A stretch of DNA of 64,000 nt, from positions 62,001 through 126,000 of the forward strand of contig CBDDBX010000044.1 of assembly GCA_965225955.1 (NCBI GenBank). Direction: 5' to 3'. This DNA comes from CBDDBX01 sp965225955. GTDB lineage: Bacteria; Acidobacteriota; Aminicenantia; UBA2199. The stretch's first letter is position 1, and every line of letters starts with the position of its first letter. The translations under genes and the position numbers were made by a program. The notes under the pieces are model-generated. The model did not search any database and had not been told where the DNA came from. It worked only from the letters and a program-made list of their open reading frames with translations. Below are positions 52,052 to 61,616 of the stretch, piece by piece.

Positions 52052-55000
52052 ATGATCAGGAAATTCTTCAGTAAAAAAAGTAGTAGTACCAGATCTGCCG
52101 GGAAACAGTTTAAAGGTTTTATAATAGTATTTTTACCCCTTATTCTTCTCTCAAATATAATCATATATTTCTTTATGCAGTATGATCTGTCTATTCACAG
52201 AAAAAAACTCTTTGTACAGGAAGAGAAAAAAGTTGAAATTCTGAAACGGTCAGCTGAAAACTGTATAAGGTCAGTAATAGCAGATCTGCTCTATCTCTCC
52301 CTCCATCCATCATTTAAAGAGATGGTTAATAAGAACAGCCGGAAACATTCAGAGACTCTGACTAAACTATTCATTGATTTTAGTAGAAAAACAGGATTAT
52401 ATGACCAGATACGATTTATAGATACAACAGGCCAGGAAAGAATAAGAGTAAACTACAGAACAGGCAATCCCAATAGCGTACCAGAGATACTTCTTCAGAA
52501 TAAATCCCACAGATACTACTTCAGAGAAACTATAGAACTTAATGCAGGAAAAATATTTATGTCCCCCATGGATCTTAATGTTGAAAATAATAGACTGGAA
52601 AAGCCACTGAAACCGATGATAAGATTCGGCACACCTGTTTTCAATATCAGAGGAGAAAAGTGCGGTATTCTGATCATCAATTTCATGTGTTCGGAACTAT
52701 TCAGAACTCTTGAAGCTGAATCCGGTAAACTCCCTGAATATACAGTTATGCTGAACAGGAGCGGTTTCTGGCTAAAAGGCCTTAACTCTTCAGAAGAGTG
52801 GGGTTTTGTAATAAAAGAGAGAGAGAGATACAATATTAAAAACAGCAAGCCCCTTTTGTGGCATAAGATGAAAATACAGGATGGAGGCCAGCTATATATT
52901 GACAATACCCTCTATACATACGGAACAGTATATCCTCTCATAAGAAATCTGGGACAGAGTTCTCCAGCTTACAAAAATAGTCCCGGTCACCTTCCAGCCA
53001 GTGACTATTTCTGGAAAATAGCTACAATTATTCCTGAAGATAAACTTGTAAAGTTACTGGATAAGACCTACAGAAGATGGATGCTTATCTTCCTGATCTC
53101 CTCTGTACTGGTAACCTTCACCTCCTGGAGGCTTAGCGTATCTACCAGAATAAAACATGATGCAATGCAGACTCTGAAGGCGGCTCACTCAGACCTTGAA
53201 TCGAAAGTAAAAGAGAGAACCCTTGAAATTCTGGATATCAACAAAAAACTTGAGAAGGAGATATATGAAAAGCAGCAGTCAGAGAAAAAGATAATGCATC
53301 TTAACTCTGTTATATCTGCTATAAGAAATATTAATAAGCAGATTGTCAAGATCAAAGACTACCGCAAATTACTGCAGGCCAGTTGTTCTATTCTTACCCA
53401 GACAAGAGGTTATTACAGTGCATGGATAGGACTTATTCAGAGAGACGAATCTATAGATATGGTTGCTACCTCAGGAGTTGAGGGATATGAATCTGTTAAA
53501 ACAGAGTGCATAACCGGTAAAGATTTTCCTCAATGTATAAATTCACTTAAAGGTAGTGCCACAATAACCGTTATTGATCCTATAAAGAAGCATTGTGACT
53601 GTCCTTTTTCAAAAGGTCAGTCAGATGCTGCAGGAATAGCTTCAAAACTCATACACCACCATAAACTATATGGATATATCGTAATATCCGTTGCTTCAGA
53701 CTTTATAAGCAATGATGAGGAGTTAAAACTTATACAGGAGTTATCTGAAGATCTTGGCTATGCTCTCTACAGTCTCGAACAGGAAAAGAGCCGGGAAATT
53801 GCAGAACAGGCGCTGAAAGTAAGAACCCTTGAACTTACCCAAAGACTTAAGGAGTTGAATTGTCTTTTCGAAATCTCAAAAATTGTTGAGAATCCCGGAA
53901 TAAGAATAAGTCAGATAATTCAGAAAATAGTAGATATTATTCCGGATTCCATGAAATTTCCCGGAAGAGTATCTGCTCAGGTAGCCTATGCAGGCAGAAA
54001 TTTCAGAACCTCTTCCTATGAAGAGAGTAGTTGCAGGATTTCTGAGAACCTCTATACCGGAAGCCAGCAGGTGGGAGTTATCGAAGCTCACATGACTCCT
54101 GCAGGAGGAGAAGATTCCGGGGAACACTTTACAGATGATGAAGAGAATCTTCTGAAGGTAGTGGCGGAAAGAATCAGTAAAATCATAGAACACTCACTTA
54201 CTTACAGAAAAAACAGAGTTATTGAAGAAGCATTAAAAGAGTCTGAAGAGAAATACAGAATGCTTATTCAGAATGCTGATGAAGCAATTTTTATTACCAT
54301 TGACGGTCTCATTAAATTCCCAAACCCCAAAACAGAACAGCTTCTGGCGGCAACACGTAAACAACTTCTTAATGAGAAATTTTCCCATTTTGTACACCAT
54401 GAAGATCTCCCATACTATTTTCATGAGATGCACTCAAGGGAAAACAGCGAAACAGTTAATATGAAGTTCCGCATTGTAAATAACAGTAATACCGAACTTA
54501 TAGTAGAACTCAGTTCTGTATCAGTTACATGGGAGCATCAGGAAGCACATCTGAATATGCTGAGAGATGTAACAAGAGAAAAAAAGATGGAAGATACCCT
54601 CAGACAATCCCAGAAAATGGAAGCAATAGGTACCCTGGCTGGCGGCATTGCCCACGATTTCAATAATATTCTTTCTGCTATTTTCGGATATACAGAATTA
54701 TCTCTGAGCAGACTTGAGAAAAAAGCTTATCTTGAGAATAACCTGAAAAAGATCCTGAAAGCCGGTACAAGAGCAAGAGATCTTATTCAACAGATACTTA
54801 CCTTCAGCCGACGGAGCGAAATGGAGTTCAGACCTATCAGGCTGAGTAGTATAATCAGAGAAGTTGCGGGACTATTAAGAGCCTCCCTTCCCTCTACAAT
54901 AGATATAAAGCTTAATATTGACAGTCAGAGATACATCATGGGCGATCATGTTCAGCTCCACCAGATACTGATGAATCTTGCCACAAACTCAGGATATGCT

Positions 55001-55711
55001 ATGAGAAAAAAAGGTGGAGTTCTGAGTATCAACCTTCAGAACAGAAAAGAGCCTGTGGAAAATGGAGTTCCCGGTATAATAGAGATGGTTATAGCAGATA
55101 CAGGAGAAGGCATCCCAAACGAAATTCAGAGCAGGATTTTTGACCCCTTCTTCACTACAAAACCTCAGGGAAAGGGAACAGGAATGGGATTATCAGTTGT
55201 ACACGGCATAGTTAAAAGCCATGAAGGATACATGGTTGTAAACAGCCAGCCCGGCGAAGGTACAATCATTACAATTCAGTTTCCTTCAATTAATAAGCCA
55301 ATAAGTAAAAGATTCAATCACAGAAACAATGTTAAGGGAGGAGAAGAAACCATTCTGTTTGTTGACGACGAGCCGGCAATTACAGAAATCGGCAAAAGTA
55401 TACTCACCTCAATTGGCTACAGTGTTACTACATTTACCGATAGCCGCGAAGCCCTTGAACATTTCAGTAAGGCCCCCAATAGCTTTGACCTTTTGATAAC
55501 AGACAAAACAATGCCGAATTTAACAGGAGAAGATCTTGCAATAAAATTCAAAGAGCTGAGAAAAGATATTCCAGTCATAATATGTACAGGGTTCACAGGA
55601 AGTGGAAGTGACAATTCTGAACTTAAAGACTTAGTTGACGTATGGCTTGAAAAACCTATTCTGAAAGCACAGATGGCAGAGGCAGTTCGTAAAACTCTTG
55701 ACAAAAAATAG
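52052..55711 (+). CDS. Hybrid sensor histidine kinase (Cache-like, GAF, PAS, HisKA, HATPase, REC)
   Basis: 1219 aa. Membrane segments near 22-45 and 343-362 enclose a periplasmic Cache-like sensor. A coiled coil (SDLESKVKERTLEILDINKKLEKEIYEKQQSE), a GAF-like domain (about 430-570), a second GAF-like domain (about 600-720) and a PAS domain (KYRMLIQNADEAIFITIDG, about 730-850) follow. HisKA has the phosphorylated His in GGIAHDFNN (His868). The ATPase shows LMNLATNSGYA, DTGEGIP and GTGMGLSV. A C-terminal receiver has DDEP and acceptor Asp1151 in LLITDKTMP. A phosphorelay from His868 to Asp1151 is expected. No partner regulator is adjacent, and the signal is unknown. Confidence 0.92.
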   Translation: MIRKFFSKKSSSTRSAGKQFKGFIIVFLPLILLSNIIIYFFMQYDLSIHRKKLFVQEEKKVEILKRSAENCIRSVIADLLYLSLHPSFKEMVNKNSRKHSETLTKLFIDFSRKTGLYDQIRFIDTTGQERIRVNYRTGNPNSVPEILLQNKSHRYYFRETIELNAGKIFMSPMDLNVENNRLEKPLKPMIRFGTPVFNIRGEKCGILIINFMCSELFRTLEAESGKLPEYTVMLNRSGFWLKGLNSSEEWGFVIKERERYNIKNSKPLLWHKMKIQDGGQLYIDNTLYTYGTVYPLIRNLGQSSPAYKNSPGHLPASDYFWKIATIIPEDKLVKLLDKTYRRWMLIFLISSVLVTFTSWRLSVSTRIKHDAMQTLKAAHSDLESKVKERTLEILDINKKLEKEIYEKQQSEKKIMHLNSVISAIRNINKQIVKIKDYRKLLQASCSILTQTRGYYSAWIGLIQRDESIDMVATSGVEGYESVKTECITGKDFPQCINSLKGSATITVIDPIKKHCDCPFSKGQSDAAGIASKLIHHHKLYGYIVISVASDFISNDEELKLIQELSEDLGYALYSLEQEKSREIAEQALKVRTLELTQRLKELNCLFEISKIVENPGIRISQIIQKIVDIIPDSMKFPGRVSAQVAYAGRNFRTSSYEESSCRISENLYTGSQQVGVIEAHMTPAGGEDSGEHFTDDEENLLKVVAERISKIIEHSLTYRKNRVIEEALKESEEKYRMLIQNADEAIFITIDGLIKFPNPKTEQLLAATRKQLLNEKFSHFVHHEDLPYYFHEMHSRENSETVNMKFRIVNNSNTELIVELSSVSVTWEHQEAHLNMLRDVTREKKMEDTLRQSQKMEAIGTLAGGIAHDFNNILSAIFGYTELSLSRLEKKAYLENNLKKILKAGTRARDLIQQILTFSRRSEMEFRPIRLSSIIREVAGLLRASLPSTIDIKLNIDSQRYIMGDHVQLHQILMNLATNSGYAMRKKGGVLSINLQNRKEPVENGVPGIIEMVIADTGEGIPNEIQSRIFDPFFTTKPQGKGTGMGLSVVHGIVKSHEGYMVVNSQPGEGTIITIQFPSINKPISKRFNHRNNVKGGEETILFVDDEPAITEIGKSILTSIGYSVTTFTDSREALEHFSKAPNSFDLLITDKTMPNLTGEDLAIKFKELRKDIPVIICTGFTGSGSDNSELKDLVDVWLEKPILKAQMAEAVRKTLDKK

Positions 55712-55765
55712 ATTAAAGGCAGAATAGTGTTTCAGACTTTCTATAATAGAAAACAAGGAGTATAG

Positions 55766-58231
55766 ATGTATAGATTTATTATACTGCTTTTTCTGGCAGC
55801 AACCCTCATAGCTGACAATGAACCAATTAAAAGAGACAGATATCTTAGATATATACCCATAAAAGATCTGAGAGCTGTATCAAAAACAGTTGCTGCTGAT
55901 ATGTTCAGAATATACGGAGATCCATCATCAACGGATTTTATTGATAAAGCTCCGGTAGACGGAATAGATGACAGAGCCGCAGACCGCCTTATGAAACTAT
56001 CCGTAAAGTTCTCCCCTCTGATGATTCAGAACACATCACTCCTTCCAATGAATGTTACAAAGTTCTGGTCTGAAGACCCATCTTTCAAACTTCATATAGA
56101 TACCTGGGATATTATTGATAAAGCCAAAACTCTGAAAAGAAGTGAAGAGGTATCTTTAAATATTAATTCCCCTGAGGATGCAGCAACCATAAAAAAATAT
56201 CTCCATCAGTACAGACCTGATAATCCACACCTTCCATCAATGCAGCATCTTGTTAAAAGGAAAGAGTTCTCAATCTTTTTCATAAATCTTCCCGGGCATA
56301 ATCCAAAAACCTGGCGCAAGGCATTCAAAGACAGTAATACTGATGCTCTGAAAACCAGATACCGCAAATATGCAGGTATATTCTCCCACCCTTTTGTAAT
56401 TGAGATTCCACCTGGAACAAAATCTCCTGAAAGGTTTGAGTTTGTAATTCAATACTGGTTCTATTATCCCTACAATAGTGGGGGCAATAATCATGAAGGT
56501 GACTGGGAGCATATCAATGTAGTAGTCAGTCCCGTAGATAAAGTAACCGGCTATCTGACTGCAGAAGGTGTAAGAAAGCTTATTAATCCCGGGAGTTCTG
56601 AAACAGAGGACAGCAAACTGGTTATTAAGAGAGTAGAGTACTATTTCCACGGGAAAGTTATGGGTCTGGACTATTCATCTCCCAATGCATACAGTTCAGA
56701 TACAGACTGGAAAAAAGAGGTCAGAAAAAAGAGGAAAAAGTACAAAGGTATATCCTGGATATGGAAAAAAATAAGAGACCGGGCATGGCAGAACAGAGAG
56801 AAAACCATAGTAAACACTCATCCGGTAGTCTTTATAGGAGGAGACAGTAAAGGCTTTGTTCAGCTTATAACTGCTCCGGGAAACAACGGAAGAGATTCTC
56901 ACGGTTCATATCCTTTTTCCGGTTACTATAAGGGCTTTGGCCCAATGGGAGCCGGTGAGAAAATAGCAAGCCGTTTCGACCATCGCAGATATTTCAGAAA
57001 ACTTGCAAAAGGTAAAAACACTGCAAATACAAAATTTAAAAGAGGCAGTCTTCAGACCTTTATGACCAGAGACAGAATAACTCTTCTTCCCCACTGGGAA
57101 GTTGTATCAGCACAGGTTATGCAGAATGAAGATATAATGAAAAAGTGGGCATGGATGGTTCTACCTCTCACCTGGGGATATCCTGCATCACCATCTCCGG
57201 CTGCCGGCCTTATTCCTCATACTGACATGGGTAATCTGGGTCCTGTAGGCCCCAACTACAATGGTGGCTGGAACCACGTTATTCATAAAAGCAGGTCTTC
57301 CTACTACAACCCTCATACTCTGGCACCTTTTTTCCCTCTTGAATGGCAGGATAACTTTGATAACCGCCTGGGCTTCCTTAACCTTACAGCTCCAACTCTT
57401 ATAAACCTTCCACCCTTTAACCTGGTGTGGGGACTTGTTGTTAAACCGGTAAAAAAACTTTTCTCCCCTTCATCTTCTGTCTTTTATCACAAGGCCAATC
57501 TTCCCAAAAGACACTTCTCCATAAGTATCGGAGCCTCTTCTATGAGCCTTCCATCTGCAATGTCGCACCTTATACTGGAACCCGGTCCTGTTTCAGAGAT
57601 CAACAGAGGTCTGGCTTCACACTTCAGCCCTTCTGAACTGGAACAGAATCTGAATGAAGTTCTTGATATGAAAGAAGCCAATGGATTCAACATTTCTGTA
57701 TCCTTCTATTTTGGCAACAGAATAGTAACTGAAAACACTCTGTCTCACTATAAAACAGACTTTAACTATACAATTACTGCTCCTGATAACCCCAGTCCTT
57801 ACAAATTTGGTGCCAGACTCAACTTCTGGGAGTATAGCGGTAGTGTCAGATACAATATATTCACAGGAAGAGTACAGCCTTTTGTAAAACTGGGCTATGG
57901 TCTTAGCTGGTACAGAGCAGAAAAAATACATATAAATGGAAAAAGGATTGAGAACAGCAACTCTACCTGGATAGGACGCCCTGATTTCAGAAGATTAAAA
58001 ACCTTTCTCCCGAACACTCTGCACTACGGTATAGGCCTTGAATATATTTCTGTCAGAGGAAATGCCGGAGGAACCGGTAATCTGGATCTTTCCATAAAGG
58101 CCGAATATATAGTCTACAGCCATAAATTTGGTATGTCCGGTGCCTTTGAATTTGGTTTGATTCCTCTTAAAATCGGAGATTTCAGAATCAAAAGAAACGT
58201 CTTCAATCTTGGAATATCTTTTGGAATTTAA
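55766..58231 (+). CDS. Exported Vps62-like protein with C-terminal barrel-like region
   Basis: 821 aa. Signal peptide (MYRFIILLFLAATLIA). Around residues 225-255, FEFVIQYWFYYPYN-GGNNHEGDWEHINVVV carries the aromatic and HEGDWEHI pattern of Vps62/DUF946-type domains, and GSYPFSGYYKGFG comes later. The last 150 residues alternate polar and hydrophobic strands with aromatic ends (FVKLGYGLSWYRAEKI, LDLSIKAEYIVYS, VFNLGISFGI), resembling an outer-membrane barrel. A TATAAT box lies at 55742-55747 and AAGGAG before the ATG. The role is unknown; surface exposure is inferred. Confidence 0.62.
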   Translation: MYRFIILLFLAATLIADNEPIKRDRYLRYIPIKDLRAVSKTVAADMFRIYGDPSSTDFIDKAPVDGIDDRAADRLMKLSVKFSPLMIQNTSLLPMNVTKFWSEDPSFKLHIDTWDIIDKAKTLKRSEEVSLNINSPEDAATIKKYLHQYRPDNPHLPSMQHLVKRKEFSIFFINLPGHNPKTWRKAFKDSNTDALKTRYRKYAGIFSHPFVIEIPPGTKSPERFEFVIQYWFYYPYNSGGNNHEGDWEHINVVVSPVDKVTGYLTAEGVRKLINPGSSETEDSKLVIKRVEYYFHGKVMGLDYSSPNAYSSDTDWKKEVRKKRKKYKGISWIWKKIRDRAWQNREKTIVNTHPVVFIGGDSKGFVQLITAPGNNGRDSHGSYPFSGYYKGFGPMGAGEKIASRFDHRRYFRKLAKGKNTANTKFKRGSLQTFMTRDRITLLPHWEVVSAQVMQNEDIMKKWAWMVLPLTWGYPASPSPAAGLIPHTDMGNLGPVGPNYNGGWNHVIHKSRSSYYNPHTLAPFFPLEWQDNFDNRLGFLNLTAPTLINLPPFNLVWGLVVKPVKKLFSPSSSVFYHKANLPKRHFSISIGASSMSLPSAMSHLILEPGPVSEINRGLASHFSPSELEQNLNEVLDMKEANGFNISVSFYFGNRIVTENTLSHYKTDFNYTITAPDNPSPYKFGARLNFWEYSGSVRYNIFTGRVQPFVKLGYGLSWYRAEKIHINGKRIENSNSTWIGRPDFRRLKTFLPNTLHYGIGLEYISVRGNAGGTGNLDLSIKAEYIVYSHKFGMSGAFEFGLIPLKIGDFRIKRNVFNLGISFGI

Positions 58232-58245
58232 TTCTGGTTTGTGAG

Positions 58246-58268
58246 AGGGTGGATATACAACCCACCCT
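58246..58268. terminator. Terminator between convergent genes
   Basis: Perfect 7-bp arms AGGGTGG / CCACCCT around a 9-nt loop, between the Vps62-like gene and the S46 peptidase gene. No strong U-tract. Confidence 0.5.
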
Positions 58269-58290
58269 TACATATGTTTGATTCTATTAT

Positions 58291-60441
58291 TTAGTTACCA
58301 AGAACTTCTTTCACGATATGGTGAGCACCAGAGAATTTCTCTGTTACAAAAAGAACATATCTGATGTCAACACTGATTGTTCTGAGATAGTCAGGAATAA
58401 CATAGTAGTCACCAGTAACACTCTCATAGGTCATGTCAAAGATGATACCAATCTGCTCACCCTTTGCATTAAGTACAGGTGAACCGGAGTTACCACCAGT
58501 TACACATGTTGTATTAAGGAAACATGTTGTAACATCATTAATCTCTTTGTTCTCATATCTTCCGAAATCTTTTTTCTTATATAGTTCTACAAGTTTAGCT
58601 GGTGCGTTAAAAGGCTTTTTACCTGTATTCTTTTCAATAACACCACCAAGAGTTGTCTGATAGTCATAAACTACAGCATCTTTTGGATTGTATCCTTTAA
58701 TAGGACCATATGTAAAACGGATTGTTGAGTTTGCATCAGGAGCAAGTCTTCCTTCCTTCATTGCAAGAAGAGCTGCAAGCTGAAGTTTCTTAACATCCAT
58801 AAATTTCTGTGATCTTGATTTAGCTTTCTTTCTGATAGCTTTCAGACCTTTTTCAAGTTCAGCTGCAAGCTGAATGAAAGGATCTTTAAGAGCATAGAGT
58901 TTTTTGGGCTTATATTTGAGAAGTTCAAGTCTCTTCTTAACATCTTTAAGAATAGTCTTTGCATACATCTCATCAACATACTTATCGATTCCGGCTTCAC
59001 CATTTGCCAGCACAGGTTTAAGAGCAGCAGGAATAATTTCAGCAGGCTCTTTGAGCAGGCGTTTCAGCTGGAATTTGAAGAAAGCTTTATCAACGTTAAA
59101 ATCGTATCTTCTTTCAGCAAATTTGATTCTTGTTTTGATATAAGGCATATTCTTTTTCTGAAAACCCATATCTCTTTTCATATCAGGTTTAGCACTCTCC
59201 TGAACTGTTCTCAGAATTGTATATGCCTGTGAAAGAACTGCTGAACCAAAATAACTGCTTGTAATACCTGAAGCAATCTTATTCTTTTTAGAGAAAACTA
59301 CGTTTTCTGCCAGAACTTTCTCTACATTCTTAAGAGCGTTTCCATACTTTTTCTTTCTTGCTTCATCACTATTGATCCACGCAGCAAAAGCATCTTCACT
59401 CTTCTTTTTAAGTTCGAAAACATTATACTTTTCAAAACCTTCCAGTTTACCTGTATAGTTCTTAAAAGCATTATTGAGACCTTTTACAAGTGAAGCATAT
59501 TTAATCTGGATTCCACGATCCTTCTTACCTGCAGCTTCAAAGAAGTCTATAATGGCTTTAAAGTCTTTTACTCTGCTCTTCATTGAGTCACTGCTCTCTT
59601 TGAGCTCAGCAAAAGTATAGTTCTTATAAGTACGTCCCGGATAACCCATTACAAAAGTAAAGTCACCCTCTTTAACTCCATCAAGAGAAACCTTCAGGAA
59701 AGACTTTGGTTTATAAGGAACATTATCTTTACTGTAAGCTGCACCAACATTATCTCTTGATACATAAGCTCTCAGGAAAGTAAAATCGCATGTATGACGT
59801 GGCCACATCCAGTTATCAATATCTCCGCCATAGTTTCCAAGTGACTGAGGTGGAGCATATACAAGTCTGATATCTCTGAGTCTCTTATATTTGAAAAGAT
59901 AGTATACATTACCACTGAACATAGCTTTAACGCTACCTCTCAGATCTTTTCCCTTCTTTTCAAATCTTGCAATTATTCTTTTAATGTTTTTTTCTATAAC
60001 TTTCTGTCTGAGACCTGGAGCCATAGATTTTTTAAGGCCTCTTACTACATACTTTGTTACATCATCGTAACCAAGTAAAACATCTGCAATAGAACCGATG
60101 GCTCTGATTTCTTTTGTTTTATCAGCTGCAAGAAAACCGTTTTTAATGTAATCGTTATCTTTATTTGATGCTCTCTGAATAGCACCAAAAGCAACGTGGT
60201 GGTTTGTAAGAATAAGTCCTTCTTTACTTACAAATTCACCTGTACCCCCACCAAGAGATACTATAGCACTCATTAAGCCAGTGCCATCTTTTTTGTAAAG
60301 ATCTGAAGGATTCATCTCAAGGCCTTTGCTCTTTAGTTTGAGATCCTTCATCTGATGCGGCATCCACATGCTGCCATCATCACCGGTTAAGCCTACTGAA
60401 CACAGTAGAACGATGATCAATAATGAATTGAAAAGTTTCAT
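58291..60441 (-). CDS. Peptidase S46 dipeptidyl-peptidase (DPP7/DPP11 family)
   Basis: 716 aa, normal length. A signal peptide (MKLFNSLLIIVLLCSVGLTG) precedes the chymotrypsin-like halves: catalytic His in GLILTNHHVA, Asp in GDIDNWMWPRHTCDF, Ser in TGGNSGSPVLN. Between them lies the helical domain that blocks the N-terminal end of the cleft, so dipeptides are released. The conserved tail VDIRYVLF is present. At the S1 specificity site, where DPP7 has Gly (FDGNWE) and DPP11 has Arg (FDRNWE), this protein has Met (FDMTYE). A non-acidic preference is possible. GAGGAG precedes the start. It would free dipeptides in the periplasm for uptake. Confidence 0.93.
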   Translation of the reverse strand: MKLFNSLLIIVLLCSVGLTGDDGSMWMPHQMKDLKLKSKGLEMNPSDLYKKDGTGLMSAIVSLGGGTGEFVSKEGLILTNHHVAFGAIQRASNKDNDYIKNGFLAADKTKEIRAIGSIADVLLGYDDVTKYVVRGLKKSMAPGLRQKVIEKNIKRIIARFEKKGKDLRGSVKAMFSGNVYYLFKYKRLRDIRLVYAPPQSLGNYGGDIDNWMWPRHTCDFTFLRAYVSRDNVGAAYSKDNVPYKPKSFLKVSLDGVKEGDFTFVMGYPGRTYKNYTFAELKESSDSMKSRVKDFKAIIDFFEAAGKKDRGIQIKYASLVKGLNNAFKNYTGKLEGFEKYNVFELKKKSEDAFAAWINSDEARKKKYGNALKNVEKVLAENVVFSKKNKIASGITSSYFGSAVLSQAYTILRTVQESAKPDMKRDMGFQKKNMPYIKTRIKFAERRYDFNVDKAFFKFQLKRLLKEPAEIIPAALKPVLANGEAGIDKYVDEMYAKTILKDVKKRLELLKYKPKKLYALKDPFIQLAAELEKGLKAIRKKAKSRSQKFMDVKKLQLAALLAMKEGRLAPDANSTIRFTYGPIKGYNPKDAVVYDYQTTLGGVIEKNTGKKPFNAPAKLVELYKKKDFGRYENKEINDVTTCFLNTTCVTGGNSGSPVLNAKGEQIGIIFDMTYESVTGDYYVIPDYLRTISVDIRYVLFVTEKFSGAHHIVKEVLGN

Positions 60442-60576
60442 CTCGTCTCCTCTATTAATATCAAATTAAAAGTAATATACGTATAAAACGAACCAATAGT
60501 TACTCTACAATTTTTGAGCCGTAAAAACAACAGAAAAAGTCGCATATAAAAAAATAAAATTTACATTTTCGAAACA

Positions 60577-60605
60577 TTGTTGAAAGATTGTTTCTGCAAT
60601 ATAAT
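60577..60605 (+). promoter_or_regulatory. Promoter of the TRAP transporter operon
   Basis: TTGTTG (60577-60582), 17-bp spacer, perfect TATAAT (60600-60605). A 55-nt leader with AGAGG leads to the ATG at 60661. Confidence 0.6.
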
Positions 60606-60660
60606 TCCTAAAGTATATAGATAAATATGTTTTAAATTAAATCAGAAAAAGAGGTTTGTA

Positions 60661-61602
60661 ATGGGTAAACAGGTAGCAAAGCGTATACTTTTAATAATTC
60701 CACTTATCTTTGCAGTAACAATAAGCTCATGTTCAATTAATAAACTTGTTAACAAAAAGCTCGCTGATGCTCTCTCTTCAGATAACAGCGGTACCGTTTT
60801 TACCGGAGATAATGATCCTGAACTTGTTGGAGATGCTCTCCCTTTTGCAATAAAAATGTATGAATCGGTACTGGCATCTGTACCTGATCATCAGGGACTT
60901 CAGCTTAAAACAGGCAGTGTTTACATAATGTATGCCAATGCTTTCCTTCATACTCCTGCCTCCATGATGTCTGACAACAGTTTTCATGAGAAAGAGTTTA
61001 AATTCAAAAGAGCACGTAATCTCTACCTGAGAGGGCGGGATATTCTTCTTAAAGCCCTTAATAAAAAATATCCTGGTTTTCTTAAAGATATTCACGGTGG
61101 AAGACACGACATAGCACTATCCCGTACTGATAACAGTGATGTTCAGCTTCTATACTGGGCTGGAGCCGGCTGGATGGGAGCTTATGCAATAGACCCTTTT
61201 GATTCAGAAATGGGCCTGACCTTACCTGTTGCTGCAGCTCTTATGAACAGAGTTAAAGTGCTGGCTCCCGACTTCAACAAAGGAGCTCTTAACGACTTCT
61301 TTATAATGTATTACGGATCTTTACCGGAACATATGGGAGGAAGTTCAGATAAAGCGAGGGAGTATTTTAAAAGAACAGTTAAAGAGACAAAAGGTTCAAC
61401 ACTTTCTCCATATCTGTCACTGGCCACAACTGTATCTGTAAAAGAGCAGAATGTTAAAGAGTTCAGAGAGCTGTTAAAAAAAGCACTGGAAATTGATATT
61501 ACAAAATTCAGGGAAAATCTTCTTGTTAATACTATATATCGTAGAAAGGCGGAATGGTATCTTCGCCATGAAGAGGATTTTTTCCTGTCAGAATCTAAAT
61601 AA
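60661..61602 (+). CDS. TatT-like lipoprotein, TPR component of a TRAP transporter
   Basis: 313 aa. A lipoprotein signal with ISSC (Cys24) is followed by helical TPR-like pairs. The segment YANAFLHTPASMM and AIDPFDSEMGLTLPVAAALM fit the TatT family first described as Tp0956 of Treponema pallidum, which forms a trimer with the ligand-binding TatP and hands it a hydrophobic ligand. Followed 14 nt later by the binding protein. Its family name rests on this similarity plus gene order. Confidence 0.87.
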   Translation: MGKQVAKRILLIIPLIFAVTISSCSINKLVNKKLADALSSDNSGTVFTGDNDPELVGDALPFAIKMYESVLASVPDHQGLQLKTGSVYIMYANAFLHTPASMMSDNSFHEKEFKFKRARNLYLRGRDILLKALNKKYPGFLKDIHGGRHDIALSRTDNSDVQLLYWAGAGWMGAYAIDPFDSEMGLTLPVAAALMNRVKVLAPDFNKGALNDFFIMYYGSLPEHMGGSSDKAREYFKRTVKETKGSTLSPYLSLATTVSVKEQNVKEFRELLKKALEIDITKFRENLLVNTIYRRKAEWYLRHEEDFFLSESK

Positions 61603-61616
61603 ATGAGGATGTAAAC

